This document shows, piece by piece, positions 51,092 through 60,050 of a stretch of DNA of 64,000 bases; the first letter of the stretch is position 1, and each line of letters opens with the position of its first letter. The stretch is from Microbulbifer sp. GL-2. GTDB lineage: Bacteria > Pseudomonadota > Gammaproteobacteria > Pseudomonadales > Cellvibrionaceae. The stretch is from assembly GCF_007183175.1 (NCBI RefSeq), contig NZ_AP019807.1:3592001-3656000 (forward strand). Reading direction: 5' to 3'. The notes under the pieces are model-generated. The model searched no databases. It was not told where the DNA came from and worked only from the letters and a program-made list of their open reading frames with translations. The translations under genes were made by a program, and so were the position numbers.

Positions 51092-53593
51092 ATGGCGGGC
51101 CAGGATTTATACCAGGTAGTTTCCACGGGAAGGACACTTCACGCCAAAAATTCGGATCAAGTGGTAAGGGATGCTGCACAATTGTTTTCTATCCCCGAGG
51201 CCCAGGCACGCAGGTTATTGCTGAAAGGCTGGGTGATCAGGGATCAACTGGCATCAGCCCAGGCTCTGGAGTTCCGCGCTGGCTTGCAGAAAATTGGCTT
51301 GCGTGTGGAGGTCTGCCCCGCAGGTAAATTTGATAACCAGCAGCTGATTGCCCGGATCAAAGTAGCCCAGCGACGAAAGAACCAAAGTGTTGCGAAAAAG
51401 CCCTCAACGGATAAAAGGCTTGCCAATGGAAGTACTGTTAGCTCAGCGCGAGATGACCAAGCCAGAAAAGTAAAATCACGCACGGAGACCTCTGTAACAC
51501 GGGAGCCTGCAAAGGACCTAGAGCAGGTTTTTGGAGATAAACAAGCTACTGTTCCATCCGCTGTTGCCAGGGCTTGTTTCGGGCTGCTTCCGGCTTTGGT
51601 GTTGCCCATTATTTTCCTTGGTATTGCGGGCCTGTGTTTATACGGGGTTGGTTATGCTCTCTGGCAGATTCCCCTGGCGGTGTGGCAGGGAGAGCTGACT
51701 GGTGGAGTTATTGCCTATAGCTTGTTTACTGTGGCCTTCCTTTTATTTCTACTTTTACTCCTGGTTGCACCCTACCTGTGGTTTCCGCGGAATATCCAGC
51801 CCAAGTCCGGCGAGATAAGGCTAAATCGTGCCGAGGGCAGGGATCTTTTGCGTTTGTTTGACCAGCTTTCCCGAAGGACCAATTTACCGAAAGTACAGGA
51901 GGTCACTCTCGGTCCCGATGCCCAGGTTTTCAGCTCTCCTGAATTTACGCAGGTCATACGCCAGCAGCTACCTATTCACTTGGGGCTCTCCTGTGTGGCA
52001 TCCATGCGTGGCAGTGAATGTCTTGCCCTGGTGGCGCGAGGGCTGGGTATCTATCAGGGAAAATTAACCGGGATATTGGCGTGGTTGGTATTGGATGGTG
52101 TCCGTCGCTTGGAGTTGATGCAGTGGGCACTGGAAAATGAGCGCAGTGCGTTATGTACCAGTGGGGAACCGAATCGTTTACAAAAGCCCTTGCATCGAAT
52201 GCTGGTTACTTGTGGTCACTTCTTACTGCCGATGGTCGAGCGCCTTGAACACCTGCACCGTGCCATGACCCGGGGCAGCGCCAGGTTCCTGGAGTCCCGT
52301 GCCGATCTCTGGGCGGCAGATTTGATTGGCAGTGAGGCATTTGCGGGCTTTGCTGAAAGGTGGCATCGGCTGATACACGCGGACTTGATTGTATCTGAGA
52401 CTGGCCGTGAGGCCGCGGCCTTGGGGCAGCGCTTTGAAAATATTTCAACCGCGGTTGCCTGGACCCTGGACAACCTGGATGAGGAAACCCGGAAGGCCAT
52501 AGAGCTGGCCATGGGACAGGCCAGTGATCCCTGGGATATTTGTGAGGCTGCGGATTTAGAGCGTATTGAGGCGGTGAATCAGCGCGGCTTGAATGGGCGG
52601 ATTCTACGTGAGATTTCCCTGTCTGATCTGTTTGTCGATTTTTCCCAGGTGGCGCAGGCGAGCAGTGCCGCCCATGCCGGACCTGACTGTCAGGTAGTGG
52701 AGAATCGTCGCCTGCTCTGTTCCAGTCGAGAGGTGGATGAGGCTGTACAAGTGTTGGAAGAGTACTTTAATCGATATCCTCCACTGACGTTGTTACCGTT
52801 GCGTCGACCGGTTTCAGAAGAGATGCAGGAGATGGATTTGCAGGCCAGTATCGATTGGTTACGCGGCAAGCTGGTCGATTTAGGGGAGGTGCGCGAGCGC
52901 AGTCAGAAGTTGCGGTTGCGTATGGTGGCTATGCAATTAGGTGCGGCAATGATCAGGAACAAGCTGAGCATTAATCCGCAGAACTACTCTCTGCAAAGCA
53001 GCAGTCTCGCATCAGCTCAGGAAATGGCTGCGCTGAAACGATCAGAGCTGGAAGAGAGTGAAAAACAGCTACAGCATATATACACCGTATTTTACCAACG
53101 GCTGTGCCTGGCCCTGGTGGCGATGCCGGCCAGAGAGCGGCAGGAAGCACGTAACCTGTTGCGCCATTTGGCGGCCTACGACGCTCTCGCGACGCACTTG
53201 GAAAGGCTTGGCGGCTACTCTGCCAGCTTGTCGCTATTTGCCCAGAATCTGTCGCAAAATCTGGCTGAGCGAGAACTGGTACAGAAATACCTGGCCCTGA
53301 GTGCAAGGGAGCTGGATGCGACTTTTGCTACGGTGGAGTCCTCGGACTTATTCAAAGCACAGGGGCTCGACAGTGCCTTATGTATCAAGGCTAAGCGCGA
53401 ACCCCTGCAGCTATTACCAAAGCGTCACCATGAGGCCTTGGCGATGGTGCAGTCGATGGAATCCCGCTGTAAATATGCCAGGTCGGTGATTTTCGAGCAC
53501 TACCAAGTACAGCTGGCCTCCTTGCTGAGTCGCTGTCTCAAGCGGGAACAGCAATTACAGTTGAATCCATTGCGCCTGTTGCGCACAGTTTAG
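51092..53593 (+). CDS. Large membrane protein, M48-peptidase-like but lacking HExxH
   Basis: The 833-residue protein has an N-terminal domain (residues 2-75: LYQVVSTGRTLHAKN ... ALEFRAGLQKIGLRVEV) of a kind fused to several proteobacterial membrane proteins, a charged linker (85-150), two membrane segments (163-187, 205-230) and a long cytoplasmic or periplasmic helical part. Residues 250-420 follow the M48 (HtpX-like) layout, but where the zinc motif HExxH belongs the sequence reads LALVARGLG (311-319). The later ESRADLWAADLIGSEAF (401-417) keeps the M48 third-ligand context (E-x3-D-x2-A). It therefore looks like a pseudopeptidase. It is followed tail to tail by yciH with a 4-bp overlap. Confidence 0.82.
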   Translation: MAGQDLYQVVSTGRTLHAKNSDQVVRDAAQLFSIPEAQARRLLLKGWVIRDQLASAQALEFRAGLQKIGLRVEVCPAGKFDNQQLIARIKVAQRRKNQSVAKKPSTDKRLANGSTVSSARDDQARKVKSRTETSVTREPAKDLEQVFGDKQATVPSAVARACFGLLPALVLPIIFLGIAGLCLYGVGYALWQIPLAVWQGELTGGVIAYSLFTVAFLLFLLLLLVAPYLWFPRNIQPKSGEIRLNRAEGRDLLRLFDQLSRRTNLPKVQEVTLGPDAQVFSSPEFTQVIRQQLPIHLGLSCVASMRGSECLALVARGLGIYQGKLTGILAWLVLDGVRRLELMQWALENERSALCTSGEPNRLQKPLHRMLVTCGHFLLPMVERLEHLHRAMTRGSARFLESRADLWAADLIGSEAFAGFAERWHRLIHADLIVSETGREAAALGQRFENISTAVAWTLDNLDEETRKAIELAMGQASDPWDICEAADLERIEAVNQRGLNGRILREISLSDLFVDFSQVAQASSAAHAGPDCQVVENRRLLCSSREVDEAVQVLEEYFNRYPPLTLLPLRRPVSEEMQEMDLQASIDWLRGKLVDLGEVRERSQKLRLRMVAMQLGAAMIRNKLSINPQNYSLQSSSLASAQEMAALKRSELEESEKQLQHIYTVFYQRLCLALVAMPARERQEARNLLRHLAAYDALATHLERLGGYSASLSLFAQNLSQNLAERELVQKYLALSARELDATFATVESSDLFKAQGLDSALCIKAKREPLQLLPKRHHEALAMVQSMESRCKYARSVIFEHYQVQLASLLSRCLKREQQLQLNPLRLLRTV

Positions 53594-53913
53594 CCGCCAG
53601 CCAGTTTTACCTTGTAATTCTTGGATTCCAGTAGCGCCTTGATTTCCGGGCGTTTGTCGCCCTGGATCTCGATCACGCCATCTTTCAGGGCGCCGCCGCA
53701 GCCACAGCGCTTTTTCAGTTCCGCCAGTAGCAGTTTCAGCTCGCTGTCGGTACCGGTAACCCCATGTACACAGGTTACCCCTTTGCCCTTGCGCCCCTTG
53801 GTCTCTCTTTGGATACGCACTGTGCCGTCCCCCTCGTGACGCTTCTCCACAGAAGTTTTTTCTTTGATGCGACCGCGGTCGGTGGAATAGACGAGACGAT
53901 TTTCTTTGGCCAT
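53590..53913 (-). CDS. yciH: Translation initiation factor SUI1/eIF1-like protein YciH
   Basis: From the ATG at 53913 the 107-residue protein has the conserved basic patch (VRIQRETKGRKGKGVTCVHGV), the LKKRCGCGGALKDGVIEIQGD core and the terminal helix KALLESKNYKVKLAGG of the bacterial SUI1 family. YciH is homologous to eIF1 and can act on initiation fidelity or as a stress-related translation inhibitor. The longer upstream frame to 54309 is antisense to the channel gene and not homologous. Confidence 0.95.
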   Translation of the reverse strand: MAKENRLVYSTDRGRIKEKTSVEKRHEGDGTVRIQRETKGRKGKGVTCVHGVTGTDSELKLLLAELKKRCGCGGALKDGVIEIQGDKRPEIKALLESKNYKVKLAGG

Positions 53914-54103
53914 GGCTGGGGACTCCACGATAAACAGTTGTATTCTTGAATTGGGCGCGATTGTGCCCGAGCTATAGAAGAAGTCAAAGGGGCTCAGCTT
54001 AACTGAAAGGTAATGGACCCGGTGGAAATTAGGGGCGACCAGCGCCCTCCCAGAGGTTAGAATTTCGCCGCAAATTGATAGCAGCAAGTGGTTGAGGTGA
54101 TAG

Positions 54104-54937
54104 ATGGCGTTAACTGGACGTCGAAAACTGCTCAATGAGGTGATCTTCGGTACAGATACCCCCGCCGGACGCAACTTTGATGTTTTTTTGATCTGGGCGA
54201 TTTTGATCAGTGTGTCCCTGGTCCTACTGGCTTCGATTGGCACTATCGCCGAACGTTTTGGACAGCTACTGATCGGTCTTGAGTGGGTCTTTACCGGGCT
54301 ATTTACCATCGAATACTTCGCGCGTATTTACTGCTCGGTGAATCGCCGCAAATATATATTCAGCTTCTATGGAATTGTCGACCTGCTCGCAATCCTTCCC
54401 AGTTACCTGGCCCTGCTCTATACCGGTGCGACCTACCTGTTGGTGATCCGCCTGCTGCGGGTATTGCGTATTTTCAGGATTCTGAAACTGGTTCGCTATT
54501 TGCGCGATGCCAATATCCTGTTGCGCGCCTTAGGGCTTGCCCGGCGAAAAATCCTGGTGTTCTATGCCAGTGTCCTGGTGATGTGCATCCTTTTTGGGGC
54601 GCTGATGTTTGTGGTAGAGGGGCCTGATCACGGTTTCACCAGTATTCCCACCAGCGTTTACTGGGCCATTGTCACGATCACCACAGTGGGTTACGGAGAC
54701 ATCTCACCACAGACCCCATTGGGACAGGCAATTGCCGCCATGACTATGCTGATCGGCTATTCGATTATTGCGGTTCCCACTGGGATCCTTACCGCTGAGC
54801 TGGCCGGGGAGATGCACCGCGAACGCACCCAGTTGGCCTGCAATAACTGCAGCCGTAGCGCCCACGACCCGGATGCGGAATACTGCAAGTTTTGTGGGCA
54901 TAGGCTGGAGGATACGGAAGAGGCGCCTGAAGTTTGA
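54104..54937 (+). CDS. Voltage-gated-type potassium channel with C-terminal zinc ribbon
   Basis: The 277-residue protein has six membrane segments, an arginine-rich S4 (RLLRVLRIFRILKLVRYLR, 116-134), the pore with selectivity filter TVGYGD (194-199) and S6 (GYSIIAVPTGILTAE). After S6 comes a small CxxC...CxxC zinc ribbon (Cys246, 249, 261, 264: CNNCSRSAH...YCKFCGH). Kv-like channels conduct K+ across the inner membrane; the ribbon may gate or assemble the tetramer. It is monocistronic and divergent from yciH. Confidence 0.92.
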   Translation: MALTGRRKLLNEVIFGTDTPAGRNFDVFLIWAILISVSLVLLASIGTIAERFGQLLIGLEWVFTGLFTIEYFARIYCSVNRRKYIFSFYGIVDLLAILPSYLALLYTGATYLLVIRLLRVLRIFRILKLVRYLRDANILLRALGLARRKILVFYASVLVMCILFGALMFVVEGPDHGFTSIPTSVYWAIVTITTVGYGDISPQTPLGQAIAAMTMLIGYSIIAVPTGILTAELAGEMHRERTQLACNNCSRSAHDPDAEYCKFCGHRLEDTEEAPEV

Positions 54938-55065
54938 TCAGTTTGAATTTTTTGGCTGCAGTCTATTGCTAAATCGGCCTGGAAAGGACGGCAGACAAGT
55001 GGGATGGCAAGGCTGCTCTGGACAAAGGAAATACAAAGTGGTGCTTATCTGAGCGGTGGAGGCCG

Positions 55066-55530
55066 TTACCAGCTGCCCGGTACAAGCACAGCGATAACTT
55101 CCGCCTTCGCACATAAGTGGTCATCGCTGTAGAGGTCGCAGTGTAATACGGTTTTTTTCCGGCTGCGCCCGACAATGGAGGCTTCGAGGAGTAGTGGTTT
55201 GTCAATTAATGCTGGAGCCAGGTATTTGATATCAAGCTTGCCTGTGGCATACCAGATTTTCTCTCCGGCCCCAACTTCGCGCCCAGCCTGTAAGTAGCCA
55301 TCAGCGATAGCGGTGCAAACAGTGTGGCAGTCGATCACTGTGGCGATAATTCCGCCATTTAAGTACTTTGCAGGTCCGGCGTTGTGGAACGGGCTCGGAG
55401 TGAATTCACAACGGGTTTGATCCTGGGCACTCCAAAAGCTCTTGATGCGTAGTCCTTGGTCATTGTCCGGGCCACAGCCGAAACAGTGGTTGCCCTGAAT
55501 CTGGTCCTGAATGGCGGTTTCTTGATTCAT
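55066..55530 (-). CDS. PaaI-type hotdog-fold thioesterase
   Basis: The 154-residue protein begins with NHCFGCGPDNDQGLRIK, a hallmark of a proteobacterial PaaI-like thioesterase group. The hotdog helix YLNGGIIATVIDCHTVCTAI contains the Gly-Gly and Asp that replace HGG-D of PaaI (here NGG-D). The later strands GKLDIKYLAPALIDKPLLLEA complete the fold. It would hydrolyse an acyl-CoA. It is divergent from the serine hydrolase gene at 55641. Confidence 0.88.
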   Translation of the reverse strand: MNQETAIQDQIQGNHCFGCGPDNDQGLRIKSFWSAQDQTRCEFTPSPFHNAGPAKYLNGGIIATVIDCHTVCTAIADGYLQAGREVGAGEKIWYATGKLDIKYLAPALIDKPLLLEASIVGRSRKKTVLHCDLYSDDHLCAKAEVIAVLVPGSW

Positions 55531-55640
55531 AACTATCCCTCACTGTGGACGCGCAATACTACTGATTTGCGCCGCGGAGGGGAAGAAACTACCCTTGCGG
55601 ACCTCCAATAGAGTTACCCGAATTATCTGGACGTAGATAC

Positions 55641-56783
55641 ATGGAAATATACGGCTTTTGCGCCCCCGGATTTGAAGCGCTTTACGATGCTTTTGCCAGG
55701 AATTTTCGCGAGTGTGGGGATACTGGTGCGGCCTTCGCCGTACGCCAGCATGGTGAACTGATCTGCTCCCTGTGGTCTGGCAGCGCCGACCGGGACGCAG
55801 AGCGGCCTTTTACAGAGGACACGCTGGTTAATGTGTTCTCTTCCAGTAAGGGAGTCCTTGCGCTGTTGGCCATGCAGCAGGTGGCCGCGGACAAGCTGGA
55901 CCTGGATCGCCCGGTGGCTGATTACTGGCCTGAATTTGCTCATGGCAAGGAAACTGTCACCGCGCGCCAGTTGCTTTGTCACCGCAGTGGCCTGGTTGCC
56001 TTCAGTGAGCGGGTTAAGGACAGTCTGATTTATGACTGGCAAGCGGCTTGTGACGAAGTTGCACGCGCCGAGCCCTGGTGGGCTCCCGGCAGTAAACAAG
56101 GGTATGCACCTTTTTTATACGGCTGGAGCCTGGGTGGGTTAATCGAAAGGGTTGCACAAAAATCGCTATTGGAACTTTATCGGGATATGCTAGCCCAACC
56201 CCTCGATCTCGATGGGGGATTTGGCGCTGAGGGTCATAAATCCCAACGTATTGCTGATGTAAGCCCGCTGAAGCAACCGCTTCATGAGCTGCGTGAAAAT
56301 GCTATCGGTCGCGCGATAAAAGAGGATCGCAAGGGCCCGGTAGCCATGGCTTTCAGTAACCCGGTCAGCCTGATGATGGGAACCAATAGCCGCGAGTGGC
56401 GCGAAGCTTTGATTCCTGCGGCGAATGGCCACTTCAGTGCGCGGGACCTGGCAGCGGTTTATGGTGACCTGTCAAAAGAAAACCCCGAGACTTTGCCGAA
56501 AGAGTGGGTTAGAGAAGCTTCCCGGGAACAGAGCCATGGTCGCGATATGGTACTGCAGGCCGAGGTGAGTTTTGGCTGCGGCTTTATCCGCAGTAGTAGT
56601 GCAGCGGATCTGCGTTTTGGCGGTAGCCGGGGTTTTGGTCACCCGGGTGCAGGTGGAAGCGTGGGATTTGCTGACCCCGAGCGAGGTTTGGGAATCGGAT
56701 ATATCACCACTCGTTTAGGGCAGAGCCTGTTTATGGACCGGCGCGCGGTAGGACTGGTGGAATCGTTATATGGGTTGCTGTAA
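55641..56783 (+). CDS. Beta-lactamase-fold serine hydrolase (EstB/class C-like)
   Basis: The 380-residue enzyme has the SxxK nucleophile motif SSSK (Ser67, Lys70) in NVFSSSKGVLAL, a tyrosine-containing second motif region GYAPFLYGWSLGG and a third-motif region FGHPGAGGSVGFADPE in place of KTG. That set is typical of EstB-type esterases and class C-like hydrolases rather than true beta-lactamases. No signal peptide is seen, so the enzyme is probably cytoplasmic. Its stop overlaps the slyX start by one base, so the two are co-translated. Confidence 0.88.
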   Translation: MEIYGFCAPGFEALYDAFARNFRECGDTGAAFAVRQHGELICSLWSGSADRDAERPFTEDTLVNVFSSSKGVLALLAMQQVAADKLDLDRPVADYWPEFAHGKETVTARQLLCHRSGLVAFSERVKDSLIYDWQAACDEVARAEPWWAPGSKQGYAPFLYGWSLGGLIERVAQKSLLELYRDMLAQPLDLDGGFGAEGHKSQRIADVSPLKQPLHELRENAIGRAIKEDRKGPVAMAFSNPVSLMMGTNSREWREALIPAANGHFSARDLAAVYGDLSKENPETLPKEWVREASREQSHGRDMVLQAEVSFGCGFIRSSSAADLRFGGSRGFGHPGAGGSVGFADPERGLGIGYITTRLGQSLFMDRRAVGLVESLYGLL

Positions 56784-57010
56784 TGAGTGAGGAAGTTTTG
56801 AAACTGGCCGAACGCATTGATGAACTGGAAGGCCGTCTCGCTTTCCAGGAAGATACCATTTCTCAGCTAAATGATGTTATTACACGTCAGGATGCCGACA
56901 TCCGCGGCCTTGTCGCGCGTATGCGCGAGCTGGGGGAAAAGTACGGTGCCCTGGCCTTTGAAGTGCAGGGTGGGGCGAAGCAGCAGGATGAAAAGCCACC
57001 GCATTATTAA
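56783..57010 (+). CDS. slyX: SlyX family protein
   Basis: The 75-residue protein is a coiled coil (ERIDELEGRLAFQEDTISQLNDVI) ending in KPPHY, the conserved SlyX C-terminus. Its function is unknown; it is widespread in gammaproteobacteria. It overlaps the serine hydrolase stop by one base, which is not its usual neighbour. Confidence 0.93.
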   Translation: MSEEVLKLAERIDELEGRLAFQEDTISQLNDVITRQDADIRGLVARMRELGEKYGALAFEVQGGAKQQDEKPPHY

Positions 57011-57123
57011 AAGATGTTTGGCGCAGAAAACATTAAAATAAATGTTGCGCCATTTAGTAAGACAAATAAGTACAAAAGCGTCTAAAAAAAGTTTGTCCTC
57101 TGACGCTAGGGGTATTGACAAAC

Positions 57124-57334
57124 TTTTCCACATAAGAAAGTGGCACTGGCGACGCATTAAAATTAACTGAAACAGCCGGTACATTATTTTTATTGACTAC
57201 TCTAACTTATTGTTTTTACAGGAAAAATTAAAAAGTTTAAAAAATGTGCAAAACGCTACAGGCAAGGATCCACGCTGTATGGCGTTGTCCTTTGCTAATT
57301 AATGCACAGAGTTATCCACAGAAGCTGTGGAAGA
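57124..57334. promoter_or_regulatory. Cluster of DnaA-box-like sequences in AT-rich DNA
   Basis: A perfect DnaA box TTATCCACA (57312-57320), TTTTCCACA (57124-57132) and TCTTCCACA on the minus strand (about 57326-57334) lie in a gene-free, AT-rich stretch (57011-57350). Two of them form an inverted repeat TCCACA-GAAGC-TGTGGA. This could be a DnaA-binding or titration site; chance is possible. Confidence 0.4.
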
Positions 57335-57353
57335 ATAGGGGGTTGGGCACTTC

Positions 57354-57464
57354 TCAACCATCGAGTTTGTACCCGGGTACATCTCTGCAGTAACTGGTGA
57401 TGCGCAATGGGGACTGGTCAATAGATTTGATGGTCACTTCGTCGTAGCCTTCACCACATTTCAC
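57354..57464 (-). pseudogene. Small coding remnant or short peptide
   Basis: The minus-strand frame VKCGEGYDEVTIKSIDQ...YCRDVPGYKLDG looks like real coding sequence (two Cys, regular strands), but upstream the same frame is cut by two stops within 25 codons. There is no good ribosome site. It is probably the tail of a decayed gene; a 36-residue peptide starting at GTG 57464 is the alternative. Confidence 0.4.
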
Positions 57465-57582
57465 AGGGTTGATTCAGCCGCCGGTCAGCTAGCGCGTTGA
57501 ATAATGTTGGGACTGTGCAGGAGCACTGGGCTTCAGTACATCCCGATACCCGTTATTTAAAAGAGAGTTAGGAGAACCAATA

Positions 57583-58230
57583 ATGAAACATTGGGTAGCA
57601 ATTCTTGCAATGGGCTCACTGGTGGGCTGTTCCACACTGGACCCTTACACAGGCGAGAGTAAAACCAGTAATGCCGCCAAGGGGGCGGGAATTGGCGCGG
57701 TGGCTGGTGCTATTGTGGGCGTGGCAACTGCGAGCAAGAAAGACCGTAAAAAGGGCGCGCTCACTGGCGCTCTGGGTGGTGCGGCTATCGGTGGTGGTAT
57801 TGGCTACTACATGGATCGTCAGGAAATGGCTCTACGCCAGCGCCTCGAAGGCAGTGGCGTACGAGTGCAGCGAGAAGGCGACAACATCCGCCTGATCATG
57901 CCTGGCAATATCACCTTCGGCACCAATCGTTCCGATATTCGCTCCGATTTTTATGATACGTTGGAGTCTGTAACCGTGGTTCTGCAGGAGTTTGATAAAA
58001 CGGCCATTCGCGTAAGCGGGCACACTGACAGCACTGGCTCGGATGTTCACAACCAATCTTTGAGTGAGCAGCGTGCTAACTCTGTAGCAAATTTCTTTAG
58101 CAATGGCGGTGTTTCCTATGGCCGTGTACAAGCTGTTGGTTATGGTGAGCGTTATCCGCTGGCCAGCAACGACTCCGAATCTGGACGTCAGGCCAATCGC
58201 CGTGTAGAGCTTGAGCTGCTGCCTTTGTAA
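57583..58230 (+). CDS. OmpA-family lipoprotein with glycine zipper (YiaD-like)
   Basis: The lipoprotein signal ends at LVGC (Cys16). A glycine-zipper region follows (AAKGAGIGAVAGAIVGVA, then GALTGALGGAAIGGGIGYYMD, residues about 32-85) that can insert in membranes. The OmpA/MotB peptidoglycan-binding domain covers about 110-215 (NITFGTNRSDI, SGHTDSTGSDVHNQSLSEQRANSV, GYGERYPLASNDSESGRQANRRVEL). It would link the outer membrane to the wall. It is monocistronic, with a strong terminator after it. Confidence 0.94.
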   Translation: MKHWVAILAMGSLVGCSTLDPYTGESKTSNAAKGAGIGAVAGAIVGVATASKKDRKKGALTGALGGAAIGGGIGYYMDRQEMALRQRLEGSGVRVQREGDNIRLIMPGNITFGTNRSDIRSDFYDTLESVTVVLQEFDKTAIRVSGHTDSTGSDVHNQSLSEQRANSVANFFSNGGVSYGRVQAVGYGERYPLASNDSESGRQANRRVELELLPL

Positions 58231-58264
58231 AAGCGCAAAATACGGCTGCCATATGTGCGGCTTC

Positions 58265-58301
58265 CCGCAGCGTCCATAGAAAATTGCCGTGGACGCTGCG
58301 G
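58265..58301 (+). terminator. Hairpin downstream of the OmpA-family gene
   Basis: A 12-bp perfect stem CCGCAGCGTCCA/TGGACGCTGCGG with a 13-base loop. The following bases are only moderately T-rich. The rest of 58302-58613 shows no gene. Confidence 0.7.
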
Positions 58302-58613
58302 CCCTCCAATAATTGTATTTGTCCCGAGCTTCAATCCTGTTAATTCGCTTCCATATCCTGCCTATTTGGTGTACCCAGCTAATTACGCCTCCATATTCCC
58401 TGGTAATAACCAGCTTACGGAGATAACCGGAAACTGAGAGCTGCCACTGGTTAACCATAACAACTTTCAGTGAATTGTGAGTTAGTGCAGGTTTAGGACG
58501 TTAACTTAACACTTTGGCGTATCTACACTGGATTTTATCCCATGTCTCTTTTGTGAATTAGCCAATAAGCTTGTCTGTCGATAAGATGGCCTTTTACCTA
58601 TTGGTTGACAATA

Positions 58614-59699
58614 ATGAAGCGGATATTGCTAACAAGTTTACTTTTCTCACCACTGGCACAGGCTGAAATAACACTTGAACAACTAAAAGTGCCTGAAGGC
58701 TTTGAGCTTAGTTACTTTGCTGAAGATGTAGAGACTGCGCGCCAGCTCGCCCGTTCAGAATCGGGTACTGTTTTTTCAGGTTCTTTCAGCGCTAAAAAGG
58801 TGTATGCCCTCAGAGATACAGATAATGATGGCAAAGCCGATAAGCGTTGGTTGCTAATGGAAAATCTAAGGGCCCCAACAGGCATTGCTTATAGGGATGG
58901 TGATCTGTATGTGGCTGATATTAATAAAATTATTCGATTTAAAGATATAGATAAGAATCTGGATAAGCCAAGCTCTGAAGTGGTTTACGACCAGTTTCCA
59001 ACCGACGGGCATCATGGTTGGAAGTTTTTGCAGTTTAATAAAAGCGGGCAACTAATAGTTCCCGTAGGGGCGCCGTGTAATATTTGTGATGCCGATGAAA
59101 ATTACTCTAAGATATTTTCTTTGGATCTGGCCTCCCAGCAAGTAAAAGTGATCGCCAGCGGTGTACGTAACTCTGTAGGTTTTGATTTCCATCCGCAAAC
59201 AAACGAATTGTGGTTTAGTGATAACGGCAGAGATATGATGGGCGATGATATTCCGCCGTGTGAGATAAACAAGGTGAGTTTTGAGGGGGAGCATTTTGGT
59301 TACCCTTATTTTCACGGCGATGATATTGCCGATCCGGAATTTGGTCAGGGGAAAAAAGCTAGCGATTTTTCCCCACCAGTATTGAATTTGGGGGCCCATG
59401 TGGCGCCCTTGGGGATACATTTTTATCGAGGCAAGCAATTCCCAGAGCAATATCAGCAACAGCTTCTGGTCGCTGAACACGGTTCTTGGAATCGAAGTGA
59501 AAAATCCGGGTACCGCGTAATGCTGGCCACAGTTGAAGACAGCAAAATTACTGGATATCAGCCAGTAATTACAGGATTTATGCAAGAGGAAACGACATTT
59601 GGCCGCCCGGTAGCCTTTTTGGAAATGCCTGACGGCAGCATACTGATTTCAGATGATTTCGCTCATAAGATCTACCGTCTAACTTATAGTGGTCTGTAG
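58614..59699 (+). CDS. Exported sugar/sorbosone dehydrogenase-fold beta-propeller protein
   Basis: The signal peptide is LLTSLLFSPLAQA (to about residue 17). The mature protein is a six-bladed propeller like soluble PQQ-dependent glucose and L-sorbosone dehydrogenases: FELSYFAEDVETARQLA, RAPTGIAYRDGDLYVAD, HHGWKFLQFNKSGQLIVPVGAPCN, VIASGVRNSVGFDFHP, LWFSDNGRDMMGDD, FGYPYFH, and VAEHGSWNRSEKSGY. The HG, R and H/D positions for PQQ are plausible, but many members of this family have no proven redox activity. It starts at ATG 58614 with a weak ribosome site. It is monocistronic. Confidence 0.85.
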   Translation: MKRILLTSLLFSPLAQAEITLEQLKVPEGFELSYFAEDVETARQLARSESGTVFSGSFSAKKVYALRDTDNDGKADKRWLLMENLRAPTGIAYRDGDLYVADINKIIRFKDIDKNLDKPSSEVVYDQFPTDGHHGWKFLQFNKSGQLIVPVGAPCNICDADENYSKIFSLDLASQQVKVIASGVRNSVGFDFHPQTNELWFSDNGRDMMGDDIPPCEINKVSFEGEHFGYPYFHGDDIADPEFGQGKKASDFSPPVLNLGAHVAPLGIHFYRGKQFPEQYQQQLLVAEHGSWNRSEKSGYRVMLATVEDSKITGYQPVITGFMQEETTFGRPVAFLEMPDGSILISDDFAHKIYRLTYSGL

Positions 59700-60015
59700 A
59701 GACAACTGAAAGCTGCCCTTCATAAATATCTAAGGAGTCTACTTTGATGCTTAGACTGCTCTTTTTACTCTCCCTTTTAAAGAAAGTGTAGCATGTCATT
59801 ATTATTGTATGATTCTGATCAAGATAAGAGTGGGGGCTAAAGCGCACCGAAAATACGGCTAGATGACTCTTCGCGAGCAATTCGAAGTTCATCATTTCAA
59901 TATTTCTTTGGGGCAGGTTGACAGCACCTTGTAATCAGCGGGTGCCTCTCGCCTTGTTGGCATTGTTTGATCATTTAATTTGGGATTTACTTCCATTCGG
60001 TGTGTAGGCAGTAAG

Positions 60016-60044
60016 CGGGGCACCATCAGCTTAGCGTTGCCCCG
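60016..60044 (-). terminator. Hairpin after the GH16 gene
   Basis: A 7-bp stem CGGGGCA/TGCCCCG with a 15-base loop lies 7 bp past the stop of the -1-frame tail at 60051, not the 0-frame stop. No U-tract follows. Its position supports the longer frame as the ancestral gene end. The region 59700-60015 holds no gene. Confidence 0.5.
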
Positions 60045-60050
60045 AACTAC

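Noticed and set aside
53914..54309. Upstream extension of the yciH frame
   Set aside because: It overlaps the channel gene antisense and has no SUI1 homology; the ATG at 53913 gives the full-length family protein.
57832..58458. 208-aa minus-strand open frame
   Set aside because: Antisense to the OmpA-family gene and its terminator; composition not protein-like.
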